DNA from: Candidatus Gastranaerophilales bacterium
GTDB taxonomy: Bacteria > Cyanobacteriota > Vampirovibrionia > Gastranaerophilales > Gastranaerophilaceae
Assembly (NCBI GenBank): GCA_944324375.1
Contig: CALUWB010000019.1
Coordinates: forward strand, 1 to 33,536
Direction of reading: 5' to 3'
DNA length: 33,536 bases
Every line of letters starts with the position of its first letter. The stretch's first letter is position 1. The translations under genes were made by a program, and so were the position numbers. Of the stretch, positions 16,647-24,748 are shown one piece after another. The notes beneath the pieces are model-generated. The model was not told the DNA's origin, made no database searches, and was given only the letters and a program-made list of their open reading frames with translations.

Positions 16647-18383
16647 ATGATAAGTCAGTTTAGTTTAAATCAACAAAATAATTCGAATATAAATAGTTCA
16701 TCTCTACAAAACAAAGGTTTAAAAAACAAGCCTAGTTTTGCAGGGCGTGAGAAAGCTGGTAGTGCAGTAATTGGTTTAATTCAAAAATGTGAAAAAGAGC
16801 CAATGGTAAATGTTGCGGCTATTGATTTGTTAACAGCAATATTGCCACGTTCAATATGGGAATCATTAACTAATATTTTTGCTGGTTTTGAAGCATTTAG
16901 AAGAGAGTCATCAGGTCTTATTGTAAACTGTTTAATACCAGGGTTTATAACATTAGGAATAGCTAAATTAACTAATAATATGATAATGGGTAAAGGAAAA
17001 TCAAATTTATCAAATTGTTGGGCAAGTTCAGATACAATAACAAAAGTAACAGATCATTATAAAGATGCAGAAAAAACAGATGCATTTAAAGATGGTATGA
17101 AAATATTTAATAATGAGAAACATGCCAGAGTATATGCAGTAAATTATAATTTATTAAATGAGGCATCAGGTATTGATGGATTTAAGCAAGTGAAGTTTAA
17201 TGAATCAATGTCAAAACAAGAACTTTCTGAAGCCGCAGAAAAATTAACAAGAATAAGTTTTAAATATAAAGATAAAAAATTATCAGAAGAATTAATTGAA
17301 AAAACACCTAAAAAACGTTTAAAAGCAATCTTTAGATCAATATCATCAAAAACACATGCAGCACAAGATGTAAAATTTGGAAAAGGTTTAGAAGCAGGTT
17401 TAGAAAGAACTTTAACAGATACTCACCAATTGGTTAAAGGTATGGTTAAAGAAGGAATCAAACCAGAAAATGTTGCAGATTATGTTAAACGTTCAAAACG
17501 TTTGTTAAAGATAAAGAGTTTATTAGGAATGGCAGTAATATTGCCATTAGCAGCATCAATGCAACATATAAATAGAAAAATTACAGAAAAATTATCAGGT
17601 GTAAAAGGTGCTCCAATTCATGATAATTACGGAAAAGAAGGTTCAAGAAAAACAGCAGACGAGATAAAATCAGAAAAGGCAGCTTTAATTGGTCGTAAGA
17701 TATGGGCAGTATCATCAATGCTTGGTGTTGCGATGTTATCAATGATGAAATTGCCAAATATTAAGACTTTGAAAAATATTGTTCAGTTTAAAGATCAATT
17801 CCCAACAATGGATCAAGCAAGAGCAATTTCTGCCGTAACATTTGCATCAAGAATGGCAGTAGCAGATGATGAAGCTGAATTAAAAGAAGCTCATACAAGA
17901 GATATCGTAACATTCTCAAGCATGTATTTCTTAGGAGATTATGGTGCTAAGGCAATGGCTTCTCATTTAGAAAAGAAAACAGGTGTAGAATTATTAAATA
18001 AAACATTTGATCCAGCTAAGAATAAAGGATTCTTTGCAAAAGCTAAGAATTGGGTATTACATACTCACTTAAAATCATCAGATGAGTTAAGAGGTGTTGG
18101 AAAAACATTAGAAGAAGCAACAAAATTGCGAGCAAAATGTCAAATGGCAAATTTAGGAACATCTTTAGCATTGTTAGGCGTAGTTGTTCCAATTTATACA
18201 AGGTTAAAGACAAAAAAACATGATGCTGAAAAAGCAAAATTAAGAGCCTTAAATGCTAGCAAATTTGAATCTTTACCAGTTTTAAATAAACATAATATAA
18301 TTTCATCCAATATAACTTCTAAAGGAAATAATCATCAGTTTCAATCATTAAAACAGTTTAAAGCGAAAGTCGAAGTAAAATAA
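16647..18383 (+). CDS. Membrane protein of unknown function, first of a tandem paralogous pair
   Basis: A 578-residue protein that matches no family I know. I start it at ATG 16647; a TTG 6 bases earlier is possible and neither has a clear ribosome binding site. Residues 1-28 are a polar tail rich in Asn, Ser and Gln, ending in KPSFAG (28-33). Then comes EPMVNVAAIDLLTAILPRSI (51-70) and hydrophobic segments near 91-108, 291-306, 352-367 and 503-518, separated by basic soluble stretches. Residues 401-421 (SRMAVADDEAELKEAHTRDI plus V) align without gaps with residues 372-392 of the next gene product, as do EP, D and PR near the N-terminus. The stop overlaps the next start (TAATG), so the two are coupled and probably act together. 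There is no signal peptide or enzyme motif. Confidence 0.8.
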   Translation: MISQFSLNQQNNSNINSSSLQNKGLKNKPSFAGREKAGSAVIGLIQKCEKEPMVNVAAIDLLTAILPRSIWESLTNIFAGFEAFRRESSGLIVNCLIPGFITLGIAKLTNNMIMGKGKSNLSNCWASSDTITKVTDHYKDAEKTDAFKDGMKIFNNEKHARVYAVNYNLLNEASGIDGFKQVKFNESMSKQELSEAAEKLTRISFKYKDKKLSEELIEKTPKKRLKAIFRSISSKTHAAQDVKFGKGLEAGLERTLTDTHQLVKGMVKEGIKPENVADYVKRSKRLLKIKSLLGMAVILPLAASMQHINRKITEKLSGVKGAPIHDNYGKEGSRKTADEIKSEKAALIGRKIWAVSSMLGVAMLSMMKLPNIKTLKNIVQFKDQFPTMDQARAISAVTFASRMAVADDEAELKEAHTRDIVTFSSMYFLGDYGAKAMASHLEKKTGVELLNKTFDPAKNKGFFAKAKNWVLHTHLKSSDELRGVGKTLEEATKLRAKCQMANLGTSLALLGVVVPIYTRLKTKKHDAEKAKLRALNASKFESLPVLNKHNIISSNITSKGNNHQFQSLKQFKAKVEVK

Positions 18384-20095
18384 TGCAAATTATCAACCAA
18401 GAGTTAAGTACAAATTCATATAAAGTTTCAAACAGCCATAACCATAATGGTAGTAAGCCTCAATTCAAGGGTTTTTGGAATAGCACATATAAATTTTTAG
18501 CAGATGAACCTGTATGGGGTGCAACATTAGTTGATTTAGGAGCAATGGTAATTCCAAGAACTTGGACTGATATGAAAAAACGAGGTTTTAATGCTGGATT
18601 TGAAACAGGTTTTAGAGAAGCAGAATCTTCTGCAAATGATGCATTAATAGGAATGTATGGTGTTGCAGCTGGTACAATGATAGCTGGAGCTATTAATAAT
18701 AGATATAATGTTAAAGCTCATAAGATTTTTGCATCAGATGATGCAGTAAATGTTTATTCTGCAAAATGGGCAAAACATAATGGTAATATTGATTCTTATG
18801 CAAGAGATATTGTTGATAGTTTAGAAGCATATAACCCAAATTCAGCTCAAGCAAATGCAGAAGGTTATATAAAAATAGCTAATGAACATAAGCAAGGTAT
18901 AATTGATGATTTAAAATATGTAGCTGAAGGTGATAGAAAAACAATGGGTGATAGATGGAAAGAAGTTAATAAACGTCTATCAGCAAAAATATTAGAAGCA
19001 ACAGGTACCGAACAGCAATTTAGACTTATTCATAAAGAAGGTTCAGTAGAAAAAGTAACAGTATCTAATTCAAAAACATTACTTAATAACTTCTACAATA
19101 TGACAAAAGCATTAAAATCAGATAAAGTTGTAGGTAAAGTTGGTGAATTTGTAAAAGATTATAAAGGTTTTGGAAAAACAAGAACAGGAATAGGTATTTT
19201 AATTGCAGGTATTTTTGCAGTAATTGCACAACCTTTAAATGTATATTTATCTAAGAAAAGAACCGGTTCAGATGGTTTTGTCGGAGTAGAAGGTCGTAAA
19301 AAAGATAATTCTGCAAGTTTCAAAGCATTAAAAGTTGCAAGTGGTATTGGAATGATGATGATATCATTAGCTTCAATGGGTGCATTATCAAAAAATCCTT
19401 TAAAAATACCTAAGTTATTTATTGAAAAGAACCAATATAAGGGTAAAAATCCAACAATCAATCAATTTAAAACAGTATTTGGTTTAGCTATTACATCAAG
19501 ATTATTAACAGCAAGAGATAGAGATGAACATAGAGAAGTTGTTACAAAAGATGTATTAGGATTCTTTAATTGGTTAATGTTAGGTAATGTCGTTAACCAA
19601 TTGATATTGCATAAATTTCAAGCAAAAGATGCAAACTTGTTAAAACGTGCTCCATTAAATAAAGATGCAAGTATATGGAAAAAAATGGGTAATTTCTTGA
19701 GTTCTCCAATCGCAACTCACTCTGAAGTAATAATTGATGGTTTAAAGAAGGAACGACCAGATATTAAATCTATTATAAAACCCGATGGTAAAGCAATGAA
19801 ATTTAGTGAAATGTTCAAAGCATTACCAAAAAATGGACAAGCAAGAAAGAATTTACGTTTATTAAACTTTGCTCAACTTAGTGGATATTTATATTCTGCT
19901 TTAGTTCTAGGTATAGGTATACCAAACTTAAATATTTATTTAACAAATTTAAGTGACAGACATAAAAAAGCTAAAATGGCAAAAATGATGCAACAAGAAC
20001 CTGCAACAGCTCAAGTATTTAAAGATATGAGAACAGTTGATAGACAAATAAATAAAACAGTATTTGGTAGTTTTAAAGAAACAAAAACTAATTAA
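18383..20095 (+). CDS. Membrane protein of unknown function, second of a tandem paralogous pair
   Basis: A 570-residue distant paralogue of the upstream gene product. It begins with a polar tail of about 24 residues ending in KPQFKGFW (25-32), then EPVWGATLVDLGAMVIPRTW (42-61) and RGFNAGFETGFREAESS. Hydrophobic segments lie near 86-103, 269-288, 319-335 and close to the C-terminus (LSGYLYSALVLGIGIPNLNI). Residues 356-395 (NPTINQFKTVFGLAITSRLL...) match 385-424 of its neighbour at an equivalent place, and the C-terminal end is again basic and polar. ATG 18383 overlaps the previous stop by one base and has no strong ribosome binding site, so translation is probably coupled. Its stop shares TTAA with the convergent tmk stop. 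Function unknown; a heteromeric membrane complex is a reasonable guess. Confidence 0.8.
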   Translation: MQIINQELSTNSYKVSNSHNHNGSKPQFKGFWNSTYKFLADEPVWGATLVDLGAMVIPRTWTDMKKRGFNAGFETGFREAESSANDALIGMYGVAAGTMIAGAINNRYNVKAHKIFASDDAVNVYSAKWAKHNGNIDSYARDIVDSLEAYNPNSAQANAEGYIKIANEHKQGIIDDLKYVAEGDRKTMGDRWKEVNKRLSAKILEATGTEQQFRLIHKEGSVEKVTVSNSKTLLNNFYNMTKALKSDKVVGKVGEFVKDYKGFGKTRTGIGILIAGIFAVIAQPLNVYLSKKRTGSDGFVGVEGRKKDNSASFKALKVASGIGMMMISLASMGALSKNPLKIPKLFIEKNQYKGKNPTINQFKTVFGLAITSRLLTARDRDEHREVVTKDVLGFFNWLMLGNVVNQLILHKFQAKDANLLKRAPLNKDASIWKKMGNFLSSPIATHSEVIIDGLKKERPDIKSIIKPDGKAMKFSEMFKALPKNGQARKNLRLLNFAQLSGYLYSALVLGIGIPNLNIYLTNLSDRHKKAKMAKMMQQEPATAQVFKDMRTVDRQINKTVFGSFKETKTN

Positions 20096-20703
20096 ATAAT
20101 TGTATTGATATTCTGAATTATTTCGTTGTGAATTTCTTCAATAGAGTTATTTCCTTGAATTAATTTTACTCTGTTAGGTTCTTGTTTAGAAATCTCAATA
20201 TAACCATTTCGAACCCTGTTAAAGAAATCAATTCCAGCACTTTCCATTCGATCTCTATTTTTTCCAATTCTATTTAATGATGTTTCAACATCAATATCAA
20301 GAATAAAAGTTAGATCAGGTTTTATGTTGTTAGTTGCAATATTATTTAAATAATGTATTTGTTTTAGATTAAGTTCTCTGCCATATCCTTGATATGCAAC
20401 AGTTGAATCTGTGTGTCTGTCACATAAAACAATTGTACCATTATTAATTGCAGGCTTAATTATTGTATCAATATGTTGAGCTCTGTCAGCAAGAAAAAGA
20501 AATGATTCACAATTTGAAGAAACTTCTCCATCATAATTAAGTAGAATTTCTCGGAGTTTTTCTCCAAGTCCTTTAGCACCTGGTTCTCTAGTAATAAGAA
20601 CATTAAACCCTTTTTCTTCATAATACTCTTTTAATAATTGAATTTGGGTTGTTTTTCCACAACCATCAATTCCTTCAAAAGTTATAAATAAGCCTTTTTT
20701 CAT
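20092..20703 (-). CDS. tmk: Thymidylate kinase
   Basis: Phosphorylates dTMP to dTDP, essential for dTTP supply. The 203-residue protein has the P-loop FEGIDGCGKTTQ (9-20), the dTMP-binding TREPGAKGLGEKLR near 39-52 and the DRHTDSTVAYQGYGR motif near 95-109, all normal for bacterial Tmk. GAGAGGAAATT precedes ATG 20703. It is convergent with the membrane-protein pair and the two stop codons overlap in the palindrome TTAA; no terminator hairpin separates them. On its other side it diverges from the ankyrin gene. Confidence 0.97.
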   Translation of the reverse strand: MKKGLFITFEGIDGCGKTTQIQLLKEYYEEKGFNVLITREPGAKGLGEKLREILLNYDGEVSSNCESFLFLADRAQHIDTIIKPAINNGTIVLCDRHTDSTVAYQGYGRELNLKQIHYLNNIATNNIKPDLTFILDIDVETSLNRIGKNRDRMESAGIDFFNRVRNGYIEISKQEPNRVKLIQGNNSIEEIHNEIIQNINTII

Positions 20704-20840
20704 AATTTCCTCTCTTTATTTTAATTTTGCCATATTAATAAAAATAAGCAAGAGGTAAGGGGTAAATAATTGGGTGATGTTAAAATAAAGTTTATGATAA
20801 AAATAAATTGTAAATATATTAAACAAATTATTGATTTCAG

Positions 20841-20849
20841 TGTTATAAT
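20841..20849 (+). promoter_or_regulatory. Extended -10 promoter for the ankyrin gene
   Basis: TGTTATAAT is identical to the element at 16605-16613. Transcription would begin near 20856, just before the ribosome binding site AAGGA (20858-20862 region) and ATG 20869. Confidence 0.5.
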
Positions 20850-20868
20850 ACACAAAAAGGATGGATTT

Positions 20869-21828
20869 ATGAAAAAAATATTAATTTGTTTGTTGGTTTT
20901 ATTGAATTTAAATGTTTGTTTTGCATCTGAGAATACAAGTATTAATAAAGCATATAAAGACATAAATAGTTTATGTAAATCTCAAGATGTTGATGGTTTG
21001 TCAAGTTATGTTAAAACTAACAAATATGCAAGAAAAGCGATATCACAAAATGGTGAAAAGCTTGTTAATATGTGTATAAAAAAAGATTATGATTCAAAAA
21101 TTGTAAAAATTTTATTAAAGAATGGTGTAGATATAAATTTGTTTAAAGAGAATCCAATTATTGAAGCAATAAAAAATGATGATGTAGAATTAGTAGAAGC
21201 AATATTAAGTGGAAATTATGATATTAATAAATGTTTTAAGGGTAATAGAACAGCCTTGATATTTGCTGCAGATTATAATGGAAATCCTAAAGTTATAAAA
21301 ATGTTATTAGACAAAGGTGCAGACATAAATATTCCTGATAGTTGTGGAAGCATTCCTTTATTAACGATTTGCCGTCGTGAACCAAATAGTGCAGGTATAT
21401 ATTTATTAATTGATGCAGGGTCTGATTTGTATAGATTTAATAGAAGTGATCAAACACCTTATTCAGTTCTTCCAACTGGTAGAAAAAAAGAAGTTCAAAA
21501 TTATTATAATAAATCTATGTCTAAACGATTATCTCAAAGATTTGTTGATAAAAATAAAAGTTTGGTAATTGCTGAGTTTGGAATTCCTGATAAAAAAATA
21601 ACAATTGATAATAATACAGAAGGTTGGGAATATGAAACAATTGAACAGCATTATGTAACAATGACAAGTACCACAAATTCTTATTCAACTTGCAATTCTT
21701 CCTCTCGTTATAATACAACTTATAGAGGTGGTTATACTATAAAGATTAAGAAGAAAATGATTTTTACTATAACAAAAAACTGTGTATCATCTGCAAAGTT
21801 CACATCTTCTTATAATACTTCTCGCTAG
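20869..21828 (+). CDS. Secreted ankyrin-repeat protein with BamE-like C-terminus
   Basis: A 319-residue protein. ATG 20869 follows AAGGA at a 7-base spacing and gives a Sec signal peptide MKKILICLLVLLNLNVCFAS cleaved after about residue 19, so it should act in the periplasm or outside. About residues 95-205 hold ankyrin repeats: ENPIIEAIKNDDVELVEAIL, then TALIFAADYNGNPKVIKMLL with DKGADINIPDSCGSIPLLTI, then a degenerate unit. After a basic helix, the C-terminal part reads VIAEFGIPDKKI...NTEGWEY followed by beta-rich, Ser/Thr/Tyr/Asn-rich sequence and a strand MIFTITKNC; the FGxPD...GWxY pattern recalls the SmpA/BamE fold. That last match is tentative. Its stop overlaps the convergent gene in the palindrome CTAG. 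Likely role: protein binding in the envelope. Confidence 0.83.
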   Translation: MKKILICLLVLLNLNVCFASENTSINKAYKDINSLCKSQDVDGLSSYVKTNKYARKAISQNGEKLVNMCIKKDYDSKIVKILLKNGVDINLFKENPIIEAIKNDDVELVEAILSGNYDINKCFKGNRTALIFAADYNGNPKVIKMLLDKGADINIPDSCGSIPLLTICRREPNSAGIYLLIDAGSDLYRFNRSDQTPYSVLPTGRKKEVQNYYNKSMSKRLSQRFVDKNKSLVIAEFGIPDKKITIDNNTEGWEYETIEQHYVTMTSTTNSYSTCNSSSRYNTTYRGGYTIKIKKKMIFTITKNCVSSAKFTSSYNTSR

Positions 21829-23048
21829 GTTAAGTTTTTCCAATCTTTTGCTAATTTATCAAGAATATTTTTTGTTTTATCTTGATTTAGAAGGACAGAT
21901 TGAACGGCTGTATTTACAACGGTATTAATATCTTTTTGATTATTTGATTGTCTCATAACTGGTTGAATATGTGTGATTTGTTTTGCACTGATTGAACGTG
22001 CTTTTGCCATTAAATCTTCAGATGAGTTATAAAATTTGTCAGATAGTGCTTCTTTGTTTGTTGATATTACATTAGTTTTTTTTGCTAGTTCAAGTTGATT
22101 TTCTTTATTAGTTAAAAATAATCCAAAATCAAGAGCTTCATCTTTATATTTTGCTTTTAGAGGAATTACAAAATTCATTAAAGAAAAATCATTTTGTCCT
22201 ATAGAACCAACAATTTGAGGAGCAACGTCTGTTACTTTATAAACATTTGGCGCATTGTCTTTAATCATGCTAAGGAAATTTGCTCCACCTTGGAAAAATA
22301 CTATGCTTTCGGACATATATTTTTCTAAGGCTTCTCTATGTGTTTGAGTTATGCTTTCTGCAGGTATTAAACCTTTTTGATAAAGTGATTTAAAGCTGTC
22401 AAAAACCTTTATACTCTGTAGAGAATTAATATTAGAATAAGAATTTACCCCATATTTATTTAATATTTTTAGCATTGTGTCATTTTCTGTAATTGTTGGA
22501 AGATAAATAAATTTGCCTGTACTATTTTTAACTTGTTCAGCATATTTTGCTAAATCTTCATAAGTTGCAGGTATGTTGTTGAGTTTTGCTTGATTGAATA
22601 GTTTTTTATTATAGATTGTTACTGCAGATGTTGCATACCAAGGAATTGCAAAAAGCTCTCCTTTGTATTTAAGAGAATCAACTATATCTTTGTTATATTC
22701 AGATAATTTATTTTCATCAATAGATGCTAAAGCTCCTTTTTGAGCAAGAATTGCAGAAAAATCTGGATTAAGGTTGATTAAATCAGGAGGATTGTTGCTT
22801 AATATTGCAGCAAGAGTTCTTTTATCTCCTTCTGAGAACGGAACATCAATCCATTTTATTTTGATGTTAGGATGATTAGATTCATATTTAGAAATAATGT
22901 TATTCATATAGTCTGCAAAATCACCCATTTGCAGAGTCCAAACGATAACTTCTTTTCTAGTATCAGTATTTGTTTTTTTGAAAACAGTAAAATATGTTAC
23001 GCATAGCGCTATAACCAAACTTAATATCCAGAACCATTTATTCTTCAT
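21825..23048 (-). CDS. ABC-type sugar-binding protein (extracellular solute-binding family 1), orphan
   Basis: A 407-residue solute-binding protein. ATG 23048 follows GAGG with a 6-base spacer and gives a membrane anchor or uncleaved signal, NKWFWILSLVIALCVTYFTV; the Cys is not in a proper lipobox (Leu at -1), so it may stay anchored by the helix. The mature part is family-like: VIVWTLQMGDFADYMNNIIS, YESNHPNIKIKWIDVPFSEG, NNPPDLINLNP and VDSLKYKGELFAIPWYATSA. Such proteins deliver sugars or oligosaccharides to an ABC importer, but no permease or ATPase gene is next to it here. It ends inside the stop of the convergent ankyrin gene and is divergent from rarA across only 28 bases. The substrate is not deducible. 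Confidence 0.88.
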   Translation of the reverse strand: MKNKWFWILSLVIALCVTYFTVFKKTNTDTRKEVIVWTLQMGDFADYMNNIISKYESNHPNIKIKWIDVPFSEGDKRTLAAILSNNPPDLINLNPDFSAILAQKGALASIDENKLSEYNKDIVDSLKYKGELFAIPWYATSAVTIYNKKLFNQAKLNNIPATYEDLAKYAEQVKNSTGKFIYLPTITENDTMLKILNKYGVNSYSNINSLQSIKVFDSFKSLYQKGLIPAESITQTHREALEKYMSESIVFFQGGANFLSMIKDNAPNVYKVTDVAPQIVGSIGQNDFSLMNFVIPLKAKYKDEALDFGLFLTNKENQLELAKKTNVISTNKEALSDKFYNSSEDLMAKARSISAKQITHIQPVMRQSNNQKDINTVVNTAVQSVLLNQDKTKNILDKLAKDWKNLT

Positions 23049-23061
23049 AATGCACCTCTTA

Positions 23062-23070
23062 TGGTACAAT
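23062..23070 (+). promoter_or_regulatory. Extended -10 of rarA, placed so that the mRNA would be leaderless
   Basis: TGGTACAAT (TGn plus TACAAT) ends 6 bases before ATG 23077. The predicted transcription start is the A of the ATG, and no ribosome binding site precedes rarA. On the other strand TATAAT (23074-23069) could serve the solute-binding gene, so the two promoters would overlap. Confidence 0.4.
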
Positions 23071-23076
23071 TATACT

Positions 23077-24309
23077 ATGAATAATTTATTTACAGAACTG
23101 GAAAATATTAATAAACAAGTTCCTTTAGCAGAGTTGATGCGACCAAAGACTTTGGAAGAATTTTTAGGTCAATCTAATGTTATTTCGCATAATTCACCAT
23201 TGTTAAATTTGATAAAATCTCAAAGATTATTTTCTTTAATTTTATGGGGGACTCCAGGCTGTGGAAAAACGACATTGGCAAGGTTAATTGCTTCTCAGGT
23301 TAATGCAAATTTTCTAGAATTATCAGCTGTTTCATCAGGGGTAAAGGATATCAAGGAAACTGTTGAAAAAGCTAATGAAGCTTTAAGATATGGTCAAAAA
23401 ACTATTGTGTTCATAGATGAAATTCATCGTTATACAAAAACTCAACAAGATGCTCTGTTACCTTATTTAGAGAATGGAACATTCTTTTTAATAGGATCTA
23501 CAACTGAAAATCCATCTTTTCAAGTTGTTCCTGCATTAATGTCAAGAGTTCAGATTATAAGATTGAATTCAATTGATGATGAAAGTATGGGAAAGATTAT
23601 TGATAGAGGTTTTCAATATTTAGAAAAAACTTATCAACCAATAGTTTATGATGAGGAGGTTATAAAGTTTATTGTAAATAATGCACGAGGTGATGCGAGA
23701 TGTGCATTAAATATGGTTGAGAATTCGTATTTTGCAAGCAATTTTTCTAATAATACAAGATTATTGAATATAGAAATATTAGAAAGTATTACTCAAAAAA
23801 GAAATACAAGATATTCAAAACAAGAACATTATGATTGTGCATCAGCATTTCAAAAAAGTTTGAGGGGTTCTGATGTAAACGGGGCAATATATTATTTAGC
23901 CAAGATGATAGAGGCTGGAGAAGATCCAAGATTTATTGCAAGAAGATTAATTGTATGTTCAGCAGAAGATGTCGGAATGGCTGATCCAAATGCTTTGAAT
24001 GTTGCAGTTAATGCATATAAGGCAGTTGAGTTGTTGGGAATGCCCGAAGGTCGGATTCCTTTGGCTGAGGCAGTAATATATGTAGCGAAAGCTCCAAAAT
24101 CAAATAAAGTAATTTGTGCAATAGATGAAGCATTAGCAGATATTCAATCAGGAAAAGATTATCCTCCACCGATGCATTTAAGAGATGCTCATTATAAAGA
24201 TGCTTCAAAATATGGATTTGGAGTAGATTATGTTTATACACATTCAAACCCAGATTATAAACAACAATTTTTGCCTGATGAATTAGTTGATAGAGTTTAT
24301 TTTGAGTAA
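23077..24309 (+). CDS. rarA: Replication-associated recombination protein A (RarA/MgsA), AAA+ ATPase
   Basis: A 410-residue AAA+ ATPase related to clamp loaders and to eukaryotic WRNIP1, acting at stalled replication forks. It has the N-terminal PLAELMRPKTLEEFLGQSNV (16-35), Walker A GTPGCGKT (58-65), Walker B VFIDEIHR (111-118), sensor GSTTENPSF, and the C-terminal tetramerisation part with the family signature DYPPPMHLRDAHYKDASKYG. ATG 23077 fits the family start; upstream in-frame ATGs lie inside the divergent gene. No ribosome binding site is present, consistent with leaderless translation. It converges on the XRE regulator gene with a 9-base gap. Confidence 0.96.
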   Translation: MNNLFTELENINKQVPLAELMRPKTLEEFLGQSNVISHNSPLLNLIKSQRLFSLILWGTPGCGKTTLARLIASQVNANFLELSAVSSGVKDIKETVEKANEALRYGQKTIVFIDEIHRYTKTQQDALLPYLENGTFFLIGSTTENPSFQVVPALMSRVQIIRLNSIDDESMGKIIDRGFQYLEKTYQPIVYDEEVIKFIVNNARGDARCALNMVENSYFASNFSNNTRLLNIEILESITQKRNTRYSKQEHYDCASAFQKSLRGSDVNGAIYYLAKMIEAGEDPRFIARRLIVCSAEDVGMADPNALNVAVNAYKAVELLGMPEGRIPLAEAVIYVAKAPKSNKVICAIDEALADIQSGKDYPPPMHLRDAHYKDASKYGFGVDYVYTHSNPDYKQQFLPDELVDRVYFE

Positions 24310-24318
24310 CTTTATACT

Positions 24319-24645
24319 TTATTTAAAAATAATTTTTGATATTGAATATAGTTTATTTAGTTGTTCAAGTGAACTGTTTTTTACCAATTCTATAAATTTC
24401 ATTTTTGATTCATCTAAAGTATCGATTTTTTCATCAGGGAATAAATCTGTTATTTCACATTCGAAATACTCTGCTAATTTAACAAAAGTTGATAGCATAG
24501 GGAAAGAACGACCATTTTCAATAAGGGCGACTTGTCTTTGATTAATCCCAATGGCTTCTCCTAATTTTGCTTGAGTTAATTTTAATTCTTTTCTTCTTTT
24601 TTTAATTTTTTTTCCTATTATTAATTTAATTTCTTGTTCGTTCAT
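24319..24645 (-). CDS. XRE-family transcriptional regulator
   Basis: A 108-residue DNA-binding protein. Residues 8-65 are a Cro/CI-type helix-turn-helix: KKIKKRRKELKLTQAKLGEA, then INQRQVALIENGRSFPMLST with the usual LAEYFECEITDLF. The remaining 35 residues are a short helical tail (KMKFIELVKNSSLEQLNKLY) perhaps for dimerisation. No phage or toxin gene lies beside it, so its target is unknown; such small regulators often control themselves. It is alone, followed by the rarA 3' end and preceded by a GC-rich REP-like element. The start is the first Met; only a weak purine-rich site precedes it. Confidence 0.88.
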   Translation of the reverse strand: MNEQEIKLIIGKKIKKRRKELKLTQAKLGEAIGINQRQVALIENGRSFPMLSTFVKLAEYFECEITDLFPDEKIDTLDESKMKFIELVKNSSLEQLNKLYSISKIIFK

Positions 24646-24676
24646 TTGATTTCTTTCTAGATTATTTTGTCTTGTT

Positions 24677-24708
24677 CGCTCTCCGAGGGAGAGGGCTAGG
24701 GTGAGGGT
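24677..24708. repeat. GC-rich REP-like palindromic element
   Basis: CTCTCC (24679-24684) pairs with GGAGAG (24688-24693), followed by GGCTAGGGTGAGGG (24694-24707). The 32 bases are about two thirds G+C in a surround of about 30%. The arrangement of a CTCTCC/GGAGAG hairpin followed by AGGGTGAGGG resembles dispersed REP-type intergenic repeats that I know from other bacterial genomes. Only one copy is in this window. Confidence 0.55.
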
Positions 24709-24748
24709 TGGTTATAACTAATCAGTAAGTAATCATATAATTCCCTCC

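Noticed and set aside
11822-20767. Recurring GGGGTAAAT strings (11822, 20759 and complements near 24755 and 33474)
   Set aside because: Two of the four lie inside coding sequence and their flanks differ, so I see no true repeat family.
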